A DNA stretch of 64,000 nucleotides from CAVQWT01 sp963717705. Lineage in GTDB: Bacteria > Pseudomonadota > Gammaproteobacteria > Burkholderiales > Casimicrobiaceae. Both the position numbers and the translations under genes were made by a program. The stretch covers positions 248,001 through 312,000 of the forward strand of contig CAVQWT010000004.1 of NCBI GenBank assembly GCA_963717705.1, written 5' to 3'. The notes under the pieces were generated by a model. The model was not told the DNA's origin, made no database searches, and was given only the letters and a program-made list of their open reading frames with translations. Shown in pieces: positions 20,256 through 28,887 of this stretch. Every line of letters starts with the position of its first letter. Positions within the stretch are counted from its first letter, which is position 1.

Positions 20256-21689
20256 ATGGCCGACACTGCGTTCGACGTCGTCGTCATCGGCGGCGGCCCC
20301 GGCGGCTACATCGCGGCGATCCGCGCTGCGCAGCTCGGATTCCGCACCGCCTGCATCGACGACTGGAGCCGTGCCGACGGCAAGCCGGCGCCGGGGGGCA
20401 CCTGCACCAACGTCGGCTGCATCCCGTCGAAGGCGCTGCTGCAGTCGTCGGAGCACTTCGAGCACGCCGGCCATGCCTTCGCCGACCACGGCATCGAGAT
20501 CAAGGGGCTCGCGCTCGACGTCGCGCGGATGCTCGCCCGCAAGGACAAGGTCGTCGCCCAGAACAACGACGGAATCCTCCACCTGTTCAAGAAGAACAAG
20601 GTGACGTTCTTCCACGGCACGGGCTCGTTCACCGGGCCGCGCATCGATGCCGGCTGGCCGATCGCGGTCGCCGGCGCCGCGGCCGCGGCGCTGACGGCGA
20701 CCCACGTCGTCGTCGCCACCGGCTCGAAGCCGCGTCCGCTGCCCGGGGTGGCGATCGACAACCGGCTGGTCCTCGACAACGCCGGGGCGCTGGCGCTGCC
20801 CGCGGTCCCGAAGCGGCTGGGTGTGGTCGGGGCCGGCGTCATCGGCCTCGAGATGGGCAGCGTCTGGCGGCGACTGGGTTCGCAGGTGACGGTGCTCGAG
20901 GCACTGCCGGTGTTCCTCGGCGCCGTCGACGAGGCGGTGGCGAAGGAGGCGCTGAAGCTCTTCACCCGTCAGGGCCTCGCGATCCACACCGGGGCCGCTA
21001 TCACCGCGGTGACGCCGGCGAAGAACGAGGTCAAGGTCAGCTGGACCGACGCCGCCGGCAAGACGCAGGACACCGTGTTCGACCGGCTGATCGTCTCGAT
21101 CGGGCGGGTGCCGCACACCAGCGGACTCGGCGCCGAAGCCGCGGGACTCAGGCTCGACGCCCGCGGCTTCGTCGAGGTCGACGCCGAGTGCCGGACCAAT
21201 CTGCCGCAGGTGTGGGCCGTCGGCGACGTCGTCCGCGGCCCGATGCTTGCGCACAAGGCAGAGGAAGAGGGCGTCGCCGTCGCCGAGCGCATCGCCGGCC
21301 AGCACGGCCACGTCGACTTCAACACCGTGCCGTGGGTCATCTACACGGCGCCGGAGATCGCCTGGGTGGGGCAGACCGAGCAGCAGCTCAGGGCTGCCGG
21401 CGTCGCCTACAGGTCGGGCAAGTTCCCGTTCCTCGCCAACGGCCGCGCGCGGGCGCTGGGCGACACCTCGGGCTTCGTCAAGATCCTCGCCGACGCCAGG
21501 ACCGACCGCATCCTCGGCATGCACGTCATCGGCCCGATGGCGTCGGAACTGATCAGCGAGGGTGTCGTGGCGATGGAGTTCGGCGCATCGAGCGAGGACC
21601 TGGCGCGCATCTGCCATGCCCATCCCTCGCTGTCCGAGGCGACCAGGGAAGCGGCGCTGGCGGTCGACGGGCGCGCGCTCAACTTCTGA
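20256..21689 (+). CDS. lpdA: Dihydrolipoyl dehydrogenase (E3)
   Basis: Flavoprotein that reoxidises the lipoyl group of the 2-oxoglutarate dehydrogenase complex with NAD. The 477-residue protein begins at the ATG 4 nt after the sucB stop. It shows the FAD fold VVIGGGPGGYIAA, the redox pair Cys50 and Cys55 in GGTCTNVGCIPSK, an NAD fold GVVGAGVIGLEMG, and the C-terminal catalytic His in HAHPSLSEA. Its location supports dedication to SucAB. Confidence 0.96.
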   Translation: MADTAFDVVVIGGGPGGYIAAIRAAQLGFRTACIDDWSRADGKPAPGGTCTNVGCIPSKALLQSSEHFEHAGHAFADHGIEIKGLALDVARMLARKDKVVAQNNDGILHLFKKNKVTFFHGTGSFTGPRIDAGWPIAVAGAAAAALTATHVVVATGSKPRPLPGVAIDNRLVLDNAGALALPAVPKRLGVVGAGVIGLEMGSVWRRLGSQVTVLEALPVFLGAVDEAVAKEALKLFTRQGLAIHTGAAITAVTPAKNEVKVSWTDAAGKTQDTVFDRLIVSIGRVPHTSGLGAEAAGLRLDARGFVEVDAECRTNLPQVWAVGDVVRGPMLAHKAEEEGVAVAERIAGQHGHVDFNTVPWVIYTAPEIAWVGQTEQQLRAAGVAYRSGKFPFLANGRARALGDTSGFVKILADARTDRILGMHVIGPMASELISEGVVAMEFGASSEDLARICHAHPSLSEATREAALAVDGRALNF

Positions 21690-21821
21690 TCCGGCCGCCC
21701 GGCACCGATCGTCCGCGGCGCGCACGCGCACGGAGGCAACCCCGGGTCGCGGCAGCCGCGCCGGCCAGGCGGATCGTGCCGCAGCGGGCGCCGGGCATTT
21801 CTCCGGCGCGGCCGGTTTGCG

Positions 21822-21827
21822 TAGAAT
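21822..21827 (+). promoter_or_regulatory. Candidate -10 box upstream of zapE
   Basis: TAGAAT in the 292-bp gap between lpdA and zapE. No good -35 box is seen 16-18 bp upstream, so this is weak; zapE may instead be read through from lpdA. Nothing else recognisable lies in the gap. Confidence 0.25.
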
Positions 21828-21981
21828 GGCGGGAAGGCGACGCCGGGCCGCGATGGCCCCGGGGCAGCCTCGATCATGACGAATCCCGAGGAGACAGGCT
21901 GGCGATGATTTCCGCGTGCAGAGGATGCGGAGGCAGCGTCCGCCGTTGCCGGCGCTCGCCGGGGCCGAAGGATTGCGTGGC

Positions 21982-23139
21982 ATGACCACCGCGGCGCGCG
22001 CTTCGCAGCACGCCGCCGCCGCGGCGCCGCGCGGCATTGCCGGTTACCTCGCCCCCATCCTCGCCGCCCGCGGTACCGTCCTCGACCGCGCGCAGGAAGC
22101 GGCCGTGACGCGGCTGCAGCGTCTCGCCGACGAGCTGACCGAGTTTCGCGCCGCCCGGCAGTCGAAGCTGAAGCGTCTTTTCGCTGCCCCGGACGTGCCG
22201 CGGGGCCTCTACCTGTGGGGCGGGGTCGGCCGCGGCAAGAGCTTCCTGATGGACGGCTTCTTTGCGACGGTGCCGATCCGCCGCAAGACACGCGTCCACT
22301 TCCACGCCTTCATGCGCGACGTGCACGCCGAGCTCGGGACGCTCAAGCGCGAGGCCGATCCGCTGGCGACCGTCGCGCAGCGCATCGCGCACAAGTGGCG
22401 CCTGGTCTGCTTCGACGAGTTCCACGTGTCGGACATCGCCGACGCCATGATCCTCGGCCGCCTGCTGTCGGCCCTGTTCGAGCACGGAGTCGTCTTCGTG
22501 CTGACGTCGAACTATCCGCCGGAGGCGCTCTATCCGAACGGATTGCAGCGCCAGCGGCTGCTGCCGACCATCGCGCTGCTGCGACGCCAGCTCGACGTGC
22601 TCGAGGTCGACGGCGGCGTCGACTACCGGCTGCGCACGCTGGAGCGCGTGCAGACCTATCACAGCCCGCTGTCGCCGGCGGTCGACGCCGCGCTGGCGGC
22701 GACCTTCGAGGCGATGCGCAACGGCCCCGACGAGCCGGCGCTACTGGCGATCGAGGGGCGGACCCTCCATGCGACGCACCGGGCCGGCAGCGCCGTCTGG
22801 TTCGACTTCGCGGCGCTGTGCGACGGCCCCCGGTCGCAGCGTGACTATCTCGAGCTCGCGCGGCGGTTTTCGGTGCTGCTGCTGGCGAACGTGCCGCGGA
22901 TGACCGCCGAGATGGGGGACCGCGCGCGGCGCTTCACCTGGCTCGTCGACATCCTGTACGATCATCGGGTCAAGCTCGTCGTGTCCGCGGCCGTGCCGCC
23001 GGCCGAACTCTACGTCGCCGGGCCGAACAGCCACGAGTTCCCGCGCACGGCGAGCCGCCTCGCCGAAATGCAGACCCACGACTACATGGCGCTGCCGCAC
23101 CTCGCCGGCGCGACATCCGCCGCACCGGCCACCGGCTGA
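21982..23139 (+). CDS. zapE: Cell division protein ZapE (AFG1-like ATPase)
   Basis: P-loop ATPase of the AFG1/ZapE family, linked in E. coli to Z-ring constriction. From the chosen ATG it has 385 residues. Walker A is at about 80-88 (GGVGRGKSF), Walker B is in RLVCFDEFHVSDIADAM, and the family blocks TSNYPPEALYPNGLQR and NSHEFPRTASRL are present. A GTG at 21916 in the same frame would add 22 residues, but the ATG has a GAAGGA sequence at a workable distance. The gene often follows sucAB-lpdA in betaproteobacteria. Confidence 0.92.
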   Translation: MTTAARASQHAAAAAPRGIAGYLAPILAARGTVLDRAQEAAVTRLQRLADELTEFRAARQSKLKRLFAAPDVPRGLYLWGGVGRGKSFLMDGFFATVPIRRKTRVHFHAFMRDVHAELGTLKREADPLATVAQRIAHKWRLVCFDEFHVSDIADAMILGRLLSALFEHGVVFVLTSNYPPEALYPNGLQRQRLLPTIALLRRQLDVLEVDGGVDYRLRTLERVQTYHSPLSPAVDAALAATFEAMRNGPDEPALLAIEGRTLHATHRAGSAVWFDFAALCDGPRSQRDYLELARRFSVLLLANVPRMTAEMGDRARRFTWLVDILYDHRVKLVVSAAVPPAELYVAGPNSHEFPRTASRLAEMQTHDYMALPHLAGATSAAPATG

Positions 23140-23204
23140 CCGTCCCGCCGGCCGCCCATCCATCGCCGATACCCGTACCCAACGCCCAACGCAAGGAGAC
23201 CAAC

Positions 23205-24209
23205 GTGCAGACATTCAAGGCCTACCGGACGTTCGAACAGGACAAGGCGGTCACGAGCCGCTTCGTCGAAATGAAGGTCGACGCGCTCGACGCCGGGGAC
23301 GTGGTCATCCGCACCAAGTACTCGACGATCAACTACAAGGATGCGCTGTCCTACAACGGCTCCGGCCGCATCATGCGCAAGTACCCGACCAACGCCGGCA
23401 TCGACATGGCGGGCACGGTCGAGTCGTCGACCCACCCGCGCTGGAAGAAGGGCGACAAGGTCATCGTCCACGGCTACGACCTCGGCGTGGCGCACGACGG
23501 CGGCTACAGCGAGTTCGTCCGCGTTCCCGGCGACTGGGTCGTCCGCAGGCCCGAGAGCATGACCGCGTTCGACGCGATGACGATGGGGACGGCGGGATTC
23601 ACGGCGGCGCAGGCGATCATGCTGATGGAGCACAACGGACTGCGGCCGTCGCAGGGCCCGGTCGCGGTCACCGGCGCGACCGGCGGCGTCGGCTCGGTCG
23701 CGATCGAGATCCTGGCGAAGACCGGGTTCGAGGTCGTCGCCATCACCGGCAAGCCGGAGGAGGCGCCGTACCTCAAGGGGCTCGGGGCGAAGGAAGTGCT
23801 CGACCGGCGCAGCATCGACCTGTCGAAGATCCGGCCGCTGGACAAGTCGACCTGGGCCGGTGCGGTCGACAACCTCGGCGGGGACCTGCTGTCCTGGCTG
23901 CTGTCGACGATGAAGGTCGGCGGGATGGTCGGCGCGGTGGGGCTCGCTGCGGACATGAAGCTCAACACCTCCGTCGCCCCCTTCATCCTGCGCGGGGTGG
24001 GGCTGCTCGGTGCGGACAGCGCCAACTGCCCGATGCATTTCCGGCAGAAGGTGTGGAACAAGCTGGCGGTCGACTGGCGCCCCGATCGCGTCCACGACCA
24101 GGTGCGCACCATCGACTTCGACGAGTTGCCGACCCATTTCGACGCCTACATCAAGGGCATGATCCGCGGTCGCACCGTCGTGCGCATCGGCGCCGACAGC
24201 CACCCTTAA
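23205..24209 (+). CDS. acuI: Acrylyl-CoA reductase / YhdH-type zinc-independent oxidoreductase
   Basis: Medium-chain dehydrogenase/reductase of the YhdH/YhfP/AcuI family, which reduces acrylyl-CoA to propionyl-CoA with NADPH. The GTG start is set by a strong AAGGAGA site 5 nt upstream; the protein has 334 residues. It shows the AcuI N-terminal pattern STINYKDAL, the GIDMAGTV block and the nucleotide fold TGATGGVGSVAIEIL. It lacks the structural zinc cysteines of alcohol dehydrogenases. It precedes prpE, so the two genes together would feed propionyl-CoA into the methylcitrate cycle. The family is secure; acrylyl-CoA specificity is inferred. Confidence 0.88.
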   Translation: MQTFKAYRTFEQDKAVTSRFVEMKVDALDAGDVVIRTKYSTINYKDALSYNGSGRIMRKYPTNAGIDMAGTVESSTHPRWKKGDKVIVHGYDLGVAHDGGYSEFVRVPGDWVVRRPESMTAFDAMTMGTAGFTAAQAIMLMEHNGLRPSQGPVAVTGATGGVGSVAIEILAKTGFEVVAITGKPEEAPYLKGLGAKEVLDRRSIDLSKIRPLDKSTWAGAVDNLGGDLLSWLLSTMKVGGMVGAVGLAADMKLNTSVAPFILRGVGLLGADSANCPMHFRQKVWNKLAVDWRPDRVHDQVRTIDFDELPTHFDAYIKGMIRGRTVVRIGADSHP

Positions 24210-24366
24210 GTCCCGGCACCGGCGGCGCCGCGCGGGTTCCCGGCCGGGCATCGTCCCCGCCGCCGGCGCGGCGGCAAGGCGCCCCGGCTTGATCGAGCGC
24301 AAGGAGCGGCGCCGGGAGTCCGCGTAGCGTCGGCCTCGGACGGCCCCCGCGCGGGGCTGTTCGAAG

Positions 24367-24385
24367 TCTTATGTCTTATATAAGA
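24367..24385. promoter_or_regulatory. Second TCTTATG-TCTTATATAAGA operator, upstream of prpE
   Basis: TCTTATG (24367-24373) is followed directly by the palindrome TCTTATATAAGA (24374-24385), identical to the core at 9906-9917. It lies 108 bp before the prpE start in an otherwise GC-rich gap. The TATAAG inside it could itself serve as a -10 box, in which case binding here would repress. A GC-rich 15-bp inverted repeat (24397-24411, arms GGCCGGA/TCCGGCC) lies just downstream. Confidence 0.65.
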
Positions 24386-24492
24386 TAGTCCGTTGCGGCC
24401 GGAGTCCGGCCGGGCGGGGCACGGAGCGACGATTCCGGCCCGGGCCCGCCGTGCAGGAGACCGACGCCCGCCGCGCCACCAGGAGGAACGCC

Positions 24493-26397
24493 GTGCCCAC
24501 GTACAAGGAATTCCATCGCCGCTCGCTCGACGACCGCGACGCCTTCTGGCGCGACGAGGCCGCGCTGATCGACTGGCAGACCCCGTTCACGGCGGTCCTC
24601 GATTATTCGCGCCCGCCGTTCGCCAAGTGGTTCGTCGGCGGCCGCACCAACCTCTGCCACAACGCCGTCGACCGCCATCTCGCGGCGCGCGGCGACCAGC
24701 CGGCGCTGATCTACCTGTCGACCGAGACCGGGCTCGAGGCGACGTACACGTACCGCGACCTGTACGCCGAGGTCAACCGCTTCGCCGCCATCCTGAAGGC
24801 GCAGGGCGTCGGCCGCGGCGACCGGGTGCTGGTGTACATGCCGATGGTCGCCGAGGCGGCTTTCGCGATGCTTGCCTGCGCGCGGATCGGCGCGATCCAT
24901 TCCGTCGTGTTCGGCGGGTTCGCCGCGGCGAGCCTCGCCACGCGGATCGACGATGCCAAGCCGAAGGTGATGGTGACCTCCGACGCCGGCATGCGCGGCG
25001 GCAAGCCGGTGCCGTACAAGCACCTCGTCGACGAGGCCTGCCGCCTCGCCGCGCACCCGCCCGCGCACGTCGTCATCATCGATCGCGGCCTCGACCGCGA
25101 GATGCCGCGGACCGCGGGGCGGGATCTCGACTACGCGACGCTGCGCAAGCAGTACATGGACGCGCAGGTCCCCTGCGAATGGCTGGAGTCCAGCGAGCCC
25201 TCGTACATCCTGTACACCTCGGGAACCACCGGCAAGCCGAAGGGCGTCCAGCGCGACACCGGCGGCTACGCCGTTGCGCTCGCGTCGTCGATGCGCAGGA
25301 TCTTCTGCGTCGAGCCCGGCGAGACGATGTTCACCACCAGCGACATCGGCTGGGTGGTCGGTCATTCGTACATCATCTACGCGCCGCTGATCAACGGCTC
25401 GACGACCATCATGTACGAGGGCCTGCCGATCCGGCCGGACCCGGCGATCTGGTGGCAGATCGTCGAGCGCTTCAAGGTGCGCACGATGTTCAGCTCGCCC
25501 ACCGCGATCCGCGTGCTGAAGAAGCAGGATCCGGCCTACATGCACAAGCACGACCTCGGGTCGCTGCAGTACCTGTTCCTGGCCGGCGAGCCGCTGGACG
25601 AGCCGACGGCGCGCTGGGCGGCCGACGCGCTGGGCGTGGCGATCGTCGACAACTACTGGCAGACCGAGACCGGTTGGCCGATCATGTCGGCGCAGCCCGG
25701 GGTCGAGAAGACCGACCGCAAGTTCGGCTCGCCGTCGTTCCCCGTCTACGGCTACGACGTCAAGCTGCTGTCGGAGCTGACCGCCGAAGAGGTCGGCGCC
25801 GACGAGAAGGCCGTCCTGACGATCCAGCCGCCGCTGCCGCCGGGCTGCATGACGACCATCTGGGGCGACGACGATCGCTTCGTGCGGACCTATTTCTCGA
25901 CCTTCCGCAACAAGCAGGTGTACTCGACGTTCGACTGGGCGACGCGCGACCAGGACGGCTACTACTTCGTCCTCGGCCGCACCGACGACGTGATCAACGT
26001 CGCCGGCCACCGGCTCGGCACGCGCGAGATCGAGGAGGCGGTGCAGGCGCATCCGGGCATCGCCGAGGTCGCCGTCGTCGGCGTCGCCGACCCGCTGAAG
26101 GGCCAGATCCCGGTCGCGTTCGCCGTGGTCAAGGATCCGGCGCGGATTTCCACGCCCGAGACACTGGCGGCGATGCGCAAGGAAGTGATGGACACCGTCG
26201 ACCGCGAGCTCGGCGCGATCGGACGGCCCGGACAGGTGCATTTCGTCACGCTGCTGCCGAAGACCCGATCGGGCAAGCTGCTGCGGCGGTCGATCCAGGC
26301 GCTGGCCGAAGGGCGTGATCCGGGCGACCTCACGACCATCGAGGATCCCGCCGCGCTCGAGCAGATTCGCAGCGTGCTGGCCGCGGTGCCGCGCTGA
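24493..26397 (+). CDS. prpE: Propionate--CoA ligase
   Basis: Activates propionate (and usually acetate less well) to its CoA thioester through an acyl-adenylate. The GTG start is supported by a near-perfect AGGAGG site at 24481-24486 and gives 634 residues, the normal PrpE length; an upstream GTG at 24451 is less likely. The AMP-forming motif TSGTTGKPKG is at about 242-251, the hinge region GRTDDVINVAGHRLGTREIEE follows, and the acylation-target Lys595 lies in RSGKLLRR. It shares the palindromic operator with the mdh-prpBCD operon and follows acuI. Confidence 0.95.
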   Translation: MPTYKEFHRRSLDDRDAFWRDEAALIDWQTPFTAVLDYSRPPFAKWFVGGRTNLCHNAVDRHLAARGDQPALIYLSTETGLEATYTYRDLYAEVNRFAAILKAQGVGRGDRVLVYMPMVAEAAFAMLACARIGAIHSVVFGGFAAASLATRIDDAKPKVMVTSDAGMRGGKPVPYKHLVDEACRLAAHPPAHVVIIDRGLDREMPRTAGRDLDYATLRKQYMDAQVPCEWLESSEPSYILYTSGTTGKPKGVQRDTGGYAVALASSMRRIFCVEPGETMFTTSDIGWVVGHSYIIYAPLINGSTTIMYEGLPIRPDPAIWWQIVERFKVRTMFSSPTAIRVLKKQDPAYMHKHDLGSLQYLFLAGEPLDEPTARWAADALGVAIVDNYWQTETGWPIMSAQPGVEKTDRKFGSPSFPVYGYDVKLLSELTAEEVGADEKAVLTIQPPLPPGCMTTIWGDDDRFVRTYFSTFRNKQVYSTFDWATRDQDGYYFVLGRTDDVINVAGHRLGTREIEEAVQAHPGIAEVAVVGVADPLKGQIPVAFAVVKDPARISTPETLAAMRKEVMDTVDRELGAIGRPGQVHFVTLLPKTRSGKLLRRSIQALAEGRDPGDLTTIEDPAALEQIRSVLAAVPR

Positions 26398-26477
26398 CCC
26401 GGGTTGCCGTCTCGGCGCGGGTCGCGGCGGCAACGGTCGGGCGGCCGCGCGGACCAGGGGCGGCAGCGCCCGACAGG

Positions 26478-26483
26478 TAGAAT
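26478..26483 (+). promoter_or_regulatory. Candidate -10 box for the asparaginase gene
   Basis: TAGAAT lies 26 bp before the ATG at 26510. The upstream region at the -35 distance is GC-rich without a good match, so the call is weak. Confidence 0.3.
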
Positions 26484-26509
26484 GGCGGATTGACGTTCCG
26501 CGACTCGCC

Positions 26510-27592
26510 ATGCCTGCCGTCCTGCCTTCCACGTCTGGGTCCACCGCGCCGCCGGGCCACCGCGCCGCGGCGCACGTGCCGCTTGCGGTCGCCGCCCGCG
26601 GTGCGGTCGCCGAGAGCCTGCACCTGGGCTCGGTCGCCGTCGTCGACCGTTCGGGCCGGCTGCTCCACTGCGCCGGCGATCCGTTCTTCCTGACGATGAC
26701 GCGCAGCACCCTCAAGCCGTTCCAGGCGCTGCCGTTCGTCGCCGCCGGCGGGCCGGCCCGTTTCGGCTACACGTCCGCCGAGATCGCGCTGCTCTGCGCC
26801 AGCCATTCGGGCGAGCCGCGCCACGTCGCCGCCGCCGCCGCGATGCTGGCGAAGGCCGGCAACACGGCCGACGAGCTGCAGTGCGGCACCCACGCTCCGA
26901 TGGCCTACGAGGTGCGCGGCGAGGTGCCGCCACCGCCGCCGTGGTCGCCGCTGGCGCACAACTGCTCGGGCAAGCACAGCGGGATGCTGGCGTTCTGCAA
27001 CCAGTGCGGCTGGTCCAGGCACGACTACCTCGCCTGGGACCACCCGCTGCAGCAGCGGATCCGCCACGCGGTTGCCCACTACGCCGGGGTCGACGAGGCG
27101 GCGCTGCCCTGGGGCGTCGACGGCTGCTCGGCGCCCAACTACGCGCTGCCGCTGGCCAACCTGGCGTACGCCTTCGCCCGCCTGGCCAGCGACGACGAGG
27201 ATCCGGAGTACGGTGCGGCGGCGCGCACGCTGGCCGGCGCGATGACCGCGCACCCCGAGATGGTGTCGGGCGACGGCCGCAACGACCTCGCGCTGGCGGT
27301 GGCAGGCCGCGGCGACTTCGTGGCCAAGGTCGGCGCCGAGGGCGTGCAGGCGGTCGGCGTCAGGAGCCGCGGCATCGGCATCGCGATCAAGGTCGCCGAC
27401 GGCGCCGCGCGGGGGTTGCACCCGGCGACGGTGGCGGTGCTGGATCAGCTGGGCTTGCTCGACGACGGTCAGCGGCAGGCACTGGCGGCGTGGCGCCAGC
27501 CCGCGGTCCGCAATTACCGGGGCGCGGTAACCGGAGAGGTCCGGCCGCTGGTTGTCCTGGACAATGCCGACGGACGTCGCGTGCAAGAATGA
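26510..27592 (+). CDS. Asparaginase of the Rhizobium etli AnsA/ReAV type
   Basis: Hydrolyses L-asparagine to aspartate and ammonia. The 360-residue protein belongs to the group unrelated to E. coli asparaginases. The SxxK catalytic motif is visible as Ser66 and Lys69 in RSTLKPFQ. The proposed zinc ligands are Cys152 and Lys155 in HNCSGKHSG and Cys206 in GVDGCSAPN. SHSGEPRH and HPEMVSG blocks are also conserved. The ATG follows a candidate promoter, and 112 bp separate it from prpE. It has no obvious tie to its neighbours beyond supplying aspartate, hence oxaloacetate. Confidence 0.85.
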   Translation: MPAVLPSTSGSTAPPGHRAAAHVPLAVAARGAVAESLHLGSVAVVDRSGRLLHCAGDPFFLTMTRSTLKPFQALPFVAAGGPARFGYTSAEIALLCASHSGEPRHVAAAAAMLAKAGNTADELQCGTHAPMAYEVRGEVPPPPPWSPLAHNCSGKHSGMLAFCNQCGWSRHDYLAWDHPLQQRIRHAVAHYAGVDEAALPWGVDGCSAPNYALPLANLAYAFARLASDDEDPEYGAAARTLAGAMTAHPEMVSGDGRNDLALAVAGRGDFVAKVGAEGVQAVGVRSRGIGIAIKVADGAARGLHPATVAVLDQLGLLDDGQRQALAAWRQPAVRNYRGAVTGEVRPLVVLDNADGRRVQE

Positions 27593-27632
27593 GCCTTCGC
27601 GACCGTCTGGGCGGCTCGGCGCCCGATTTCTT

Positions 27633-27660
27633 GAACTTTGCCCGGGCGCCGCGGTCTTTG
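27633..27660 (+). promoter_or_regulatory. Possible sigma-E autoregulatory promoter of rpoE
   Basis: GAACTT (27633-27638) followed after 16 bp by TCTTTG (27655-27660) resembles the GAACTT/TC-type sigma-E promoter that RpoE uses on its own operon. The start would leave a leader of about 130 nt before rpoE. The -10 match is imperfect. Confidence 0.45.
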
Positions 27661-27793
27661 AAGGCATGCGTGCACCGTGCCATGCTTCACGGACTTCGCC
27701 GGGGATCGACCGACCGAAGTGCCGTACCGTCGCCGGATGCCGCGTCCGCCGTTCGGCGGACATAACAACAAATGACTCAGGGAATGTTCGTCG

Positions 27794-28393
27794 ATGGGTG
27801 ATCGCGAGGTCGATCAGCAGCTTGTCGAGCGCGCGCAGCGGGGCGACAAACGCGCGTTCGAACTCCTCGTCCTCAAGTACCAGCGCAAGCTGGCGCGGCT
27901 GCTTTCGCGATTGGTGCGGGACCCCGCGGAAGTCGAGGACGTGACGCAGGAGGCCTTCATCAAGGCCTATCGGGCGCTGCCGAGCTTTCGGGGCGACAGC
28001 GCCTTCTACACATGGCTGTACCGGATTGGCATCAATACGGCGAAGAACTACCTGGTGGCGCTGGGGCGCAGGGCCCCGACATCGACCAGTTTCGACAACG
28101 AGGAAGCCGAGAGTTTCGAGGACGCCGAGCAGCTTCGCGACTCGAACACTCCCGAAACCGAACTGATGGGCCGGGAGATCGCAACCACCGTCAACAAGGC
28201 GATGGACGCGCTGCCGGAGGACTTGCGGACCGCGATCACGCTGCGCGAGATCGAGGGCCTGAGCTATGACGAGATTGCCAGCGTGATGAATTGTCCGATT
28301 GGCACAGTGCGTTCCCGGATCTTCCGGGCGCGCGACGCGATCGCGGCCGAACTTCGGCCGCTGCTGGGGACCGACAAGGATCGGAGATGGTGA
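27794..28393 (+). CDS. rpoE: RNA polymerase sigma factor RpoE (AlgU)
   Basis: Extracytoplasmic-function sigma factor for envelope stress. The 199-residue protein has the sigma-2 region (DVTQEAFIKAYRALPSFRGDSAFYTWLYRI) and sigma-4 with an HTH (LREIEGLSYDEIASVMNCPIGTVRSRIFRARD). The stop TGA overlaps the preferred rseA ATG, so sigma factor and anti-sigma factor are coupled. rseA, rseB and degP follow, as in the standard regulon. Confidence 0.97.
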   Translation: MGDREVDQQLVERAQRGDKRAFELLVLKYQRKLARLLSRLVRDPAEVEDVTQEAFIKAYRALPSFRGDSAFYTWLYRIGINTAKNYLVALGRRAPTSTSFDNEEAESFEDAEQLRDSNTPETELMGREIATTVNKAMDALPEDLRTAITLREIEGLSYDEIASVMNCPIGTVRSRIFRARDAIAAELRPLLGTDKDRRW

Positions 28394-28887
28394 TGGACGA
28401 GGTTATTTCGCGGTTGGTCGACGGCGAACTGCAGGACGACGAAATCGAGGCCGTGTGGGCCGCATTGCGGCGCGACGAAGGCCTCTCGACCTGGGTCGGC
28501 TATCACGTGATCGGCGACACGCTGCGCGGTGCCGGACCGCCGATCGCAGGATTCTCGCAGCGCTTTGCGGCGCGGCTGGCCGCCGAGCCGACGGTGCTGG
28601 CTCCGAAGCCGCGGGCGGCACGACCGGAGTCGTTTGCCTGGGCCGCGGCGGCCACCGTCGCGGCGGTCGGCCTCGTCGGCTGGGTCGCGTTCTCGACGCT
28701 CGATCCGCAGGCGACCGCGATGGCGAAGGCGCGCGAGGCGGCGCTGGTCCGTGCAGCGCAGGTGAAGCCGCAGATCGCACCGGCCGACTTCGTGCTCGCG
28801 CACCAGGAATACTCGCCGACGACGCAGATGCTCGGCGTCCCGTCCGGCGTGCGCACGGTCTCGGCGCCGGCGGCCGCGGCGCGATGA
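28393..28887 (+). CDS. rseA: Anti-sigma-E factor RseA (MucA)
   Basis: Inner-membrane anti-sigma factor that holds RpoE until envelope stress. The 164-residue protein has the cytoplasmic RseA N-terminal domain (EVISRLVDGELQDDE, WVGYHVIGDTLR), one transmembrane helix at about 82-101 and a short periplasmic part. The ATG at 28393 forms a TGATG overlap with rpoE and lies 6 nt after a GGAG; an ATG at 28387 would add two residues. Confidence 0.9.
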   Translation: MDEVISRLVDGELQDDEIEAVWAALRRDEGLSTWVGYHVIGDTLRGAGPPIAGFSQRFAARLAAEPTVLAPKPRAARPESFAWAAAATVAAVGLVGWVAFSTLDPQATAMAKAREAALVRAAQVKPQIAPADFVLAHQEYSPTTQMLGVPSGVRTVSAPAAAAR

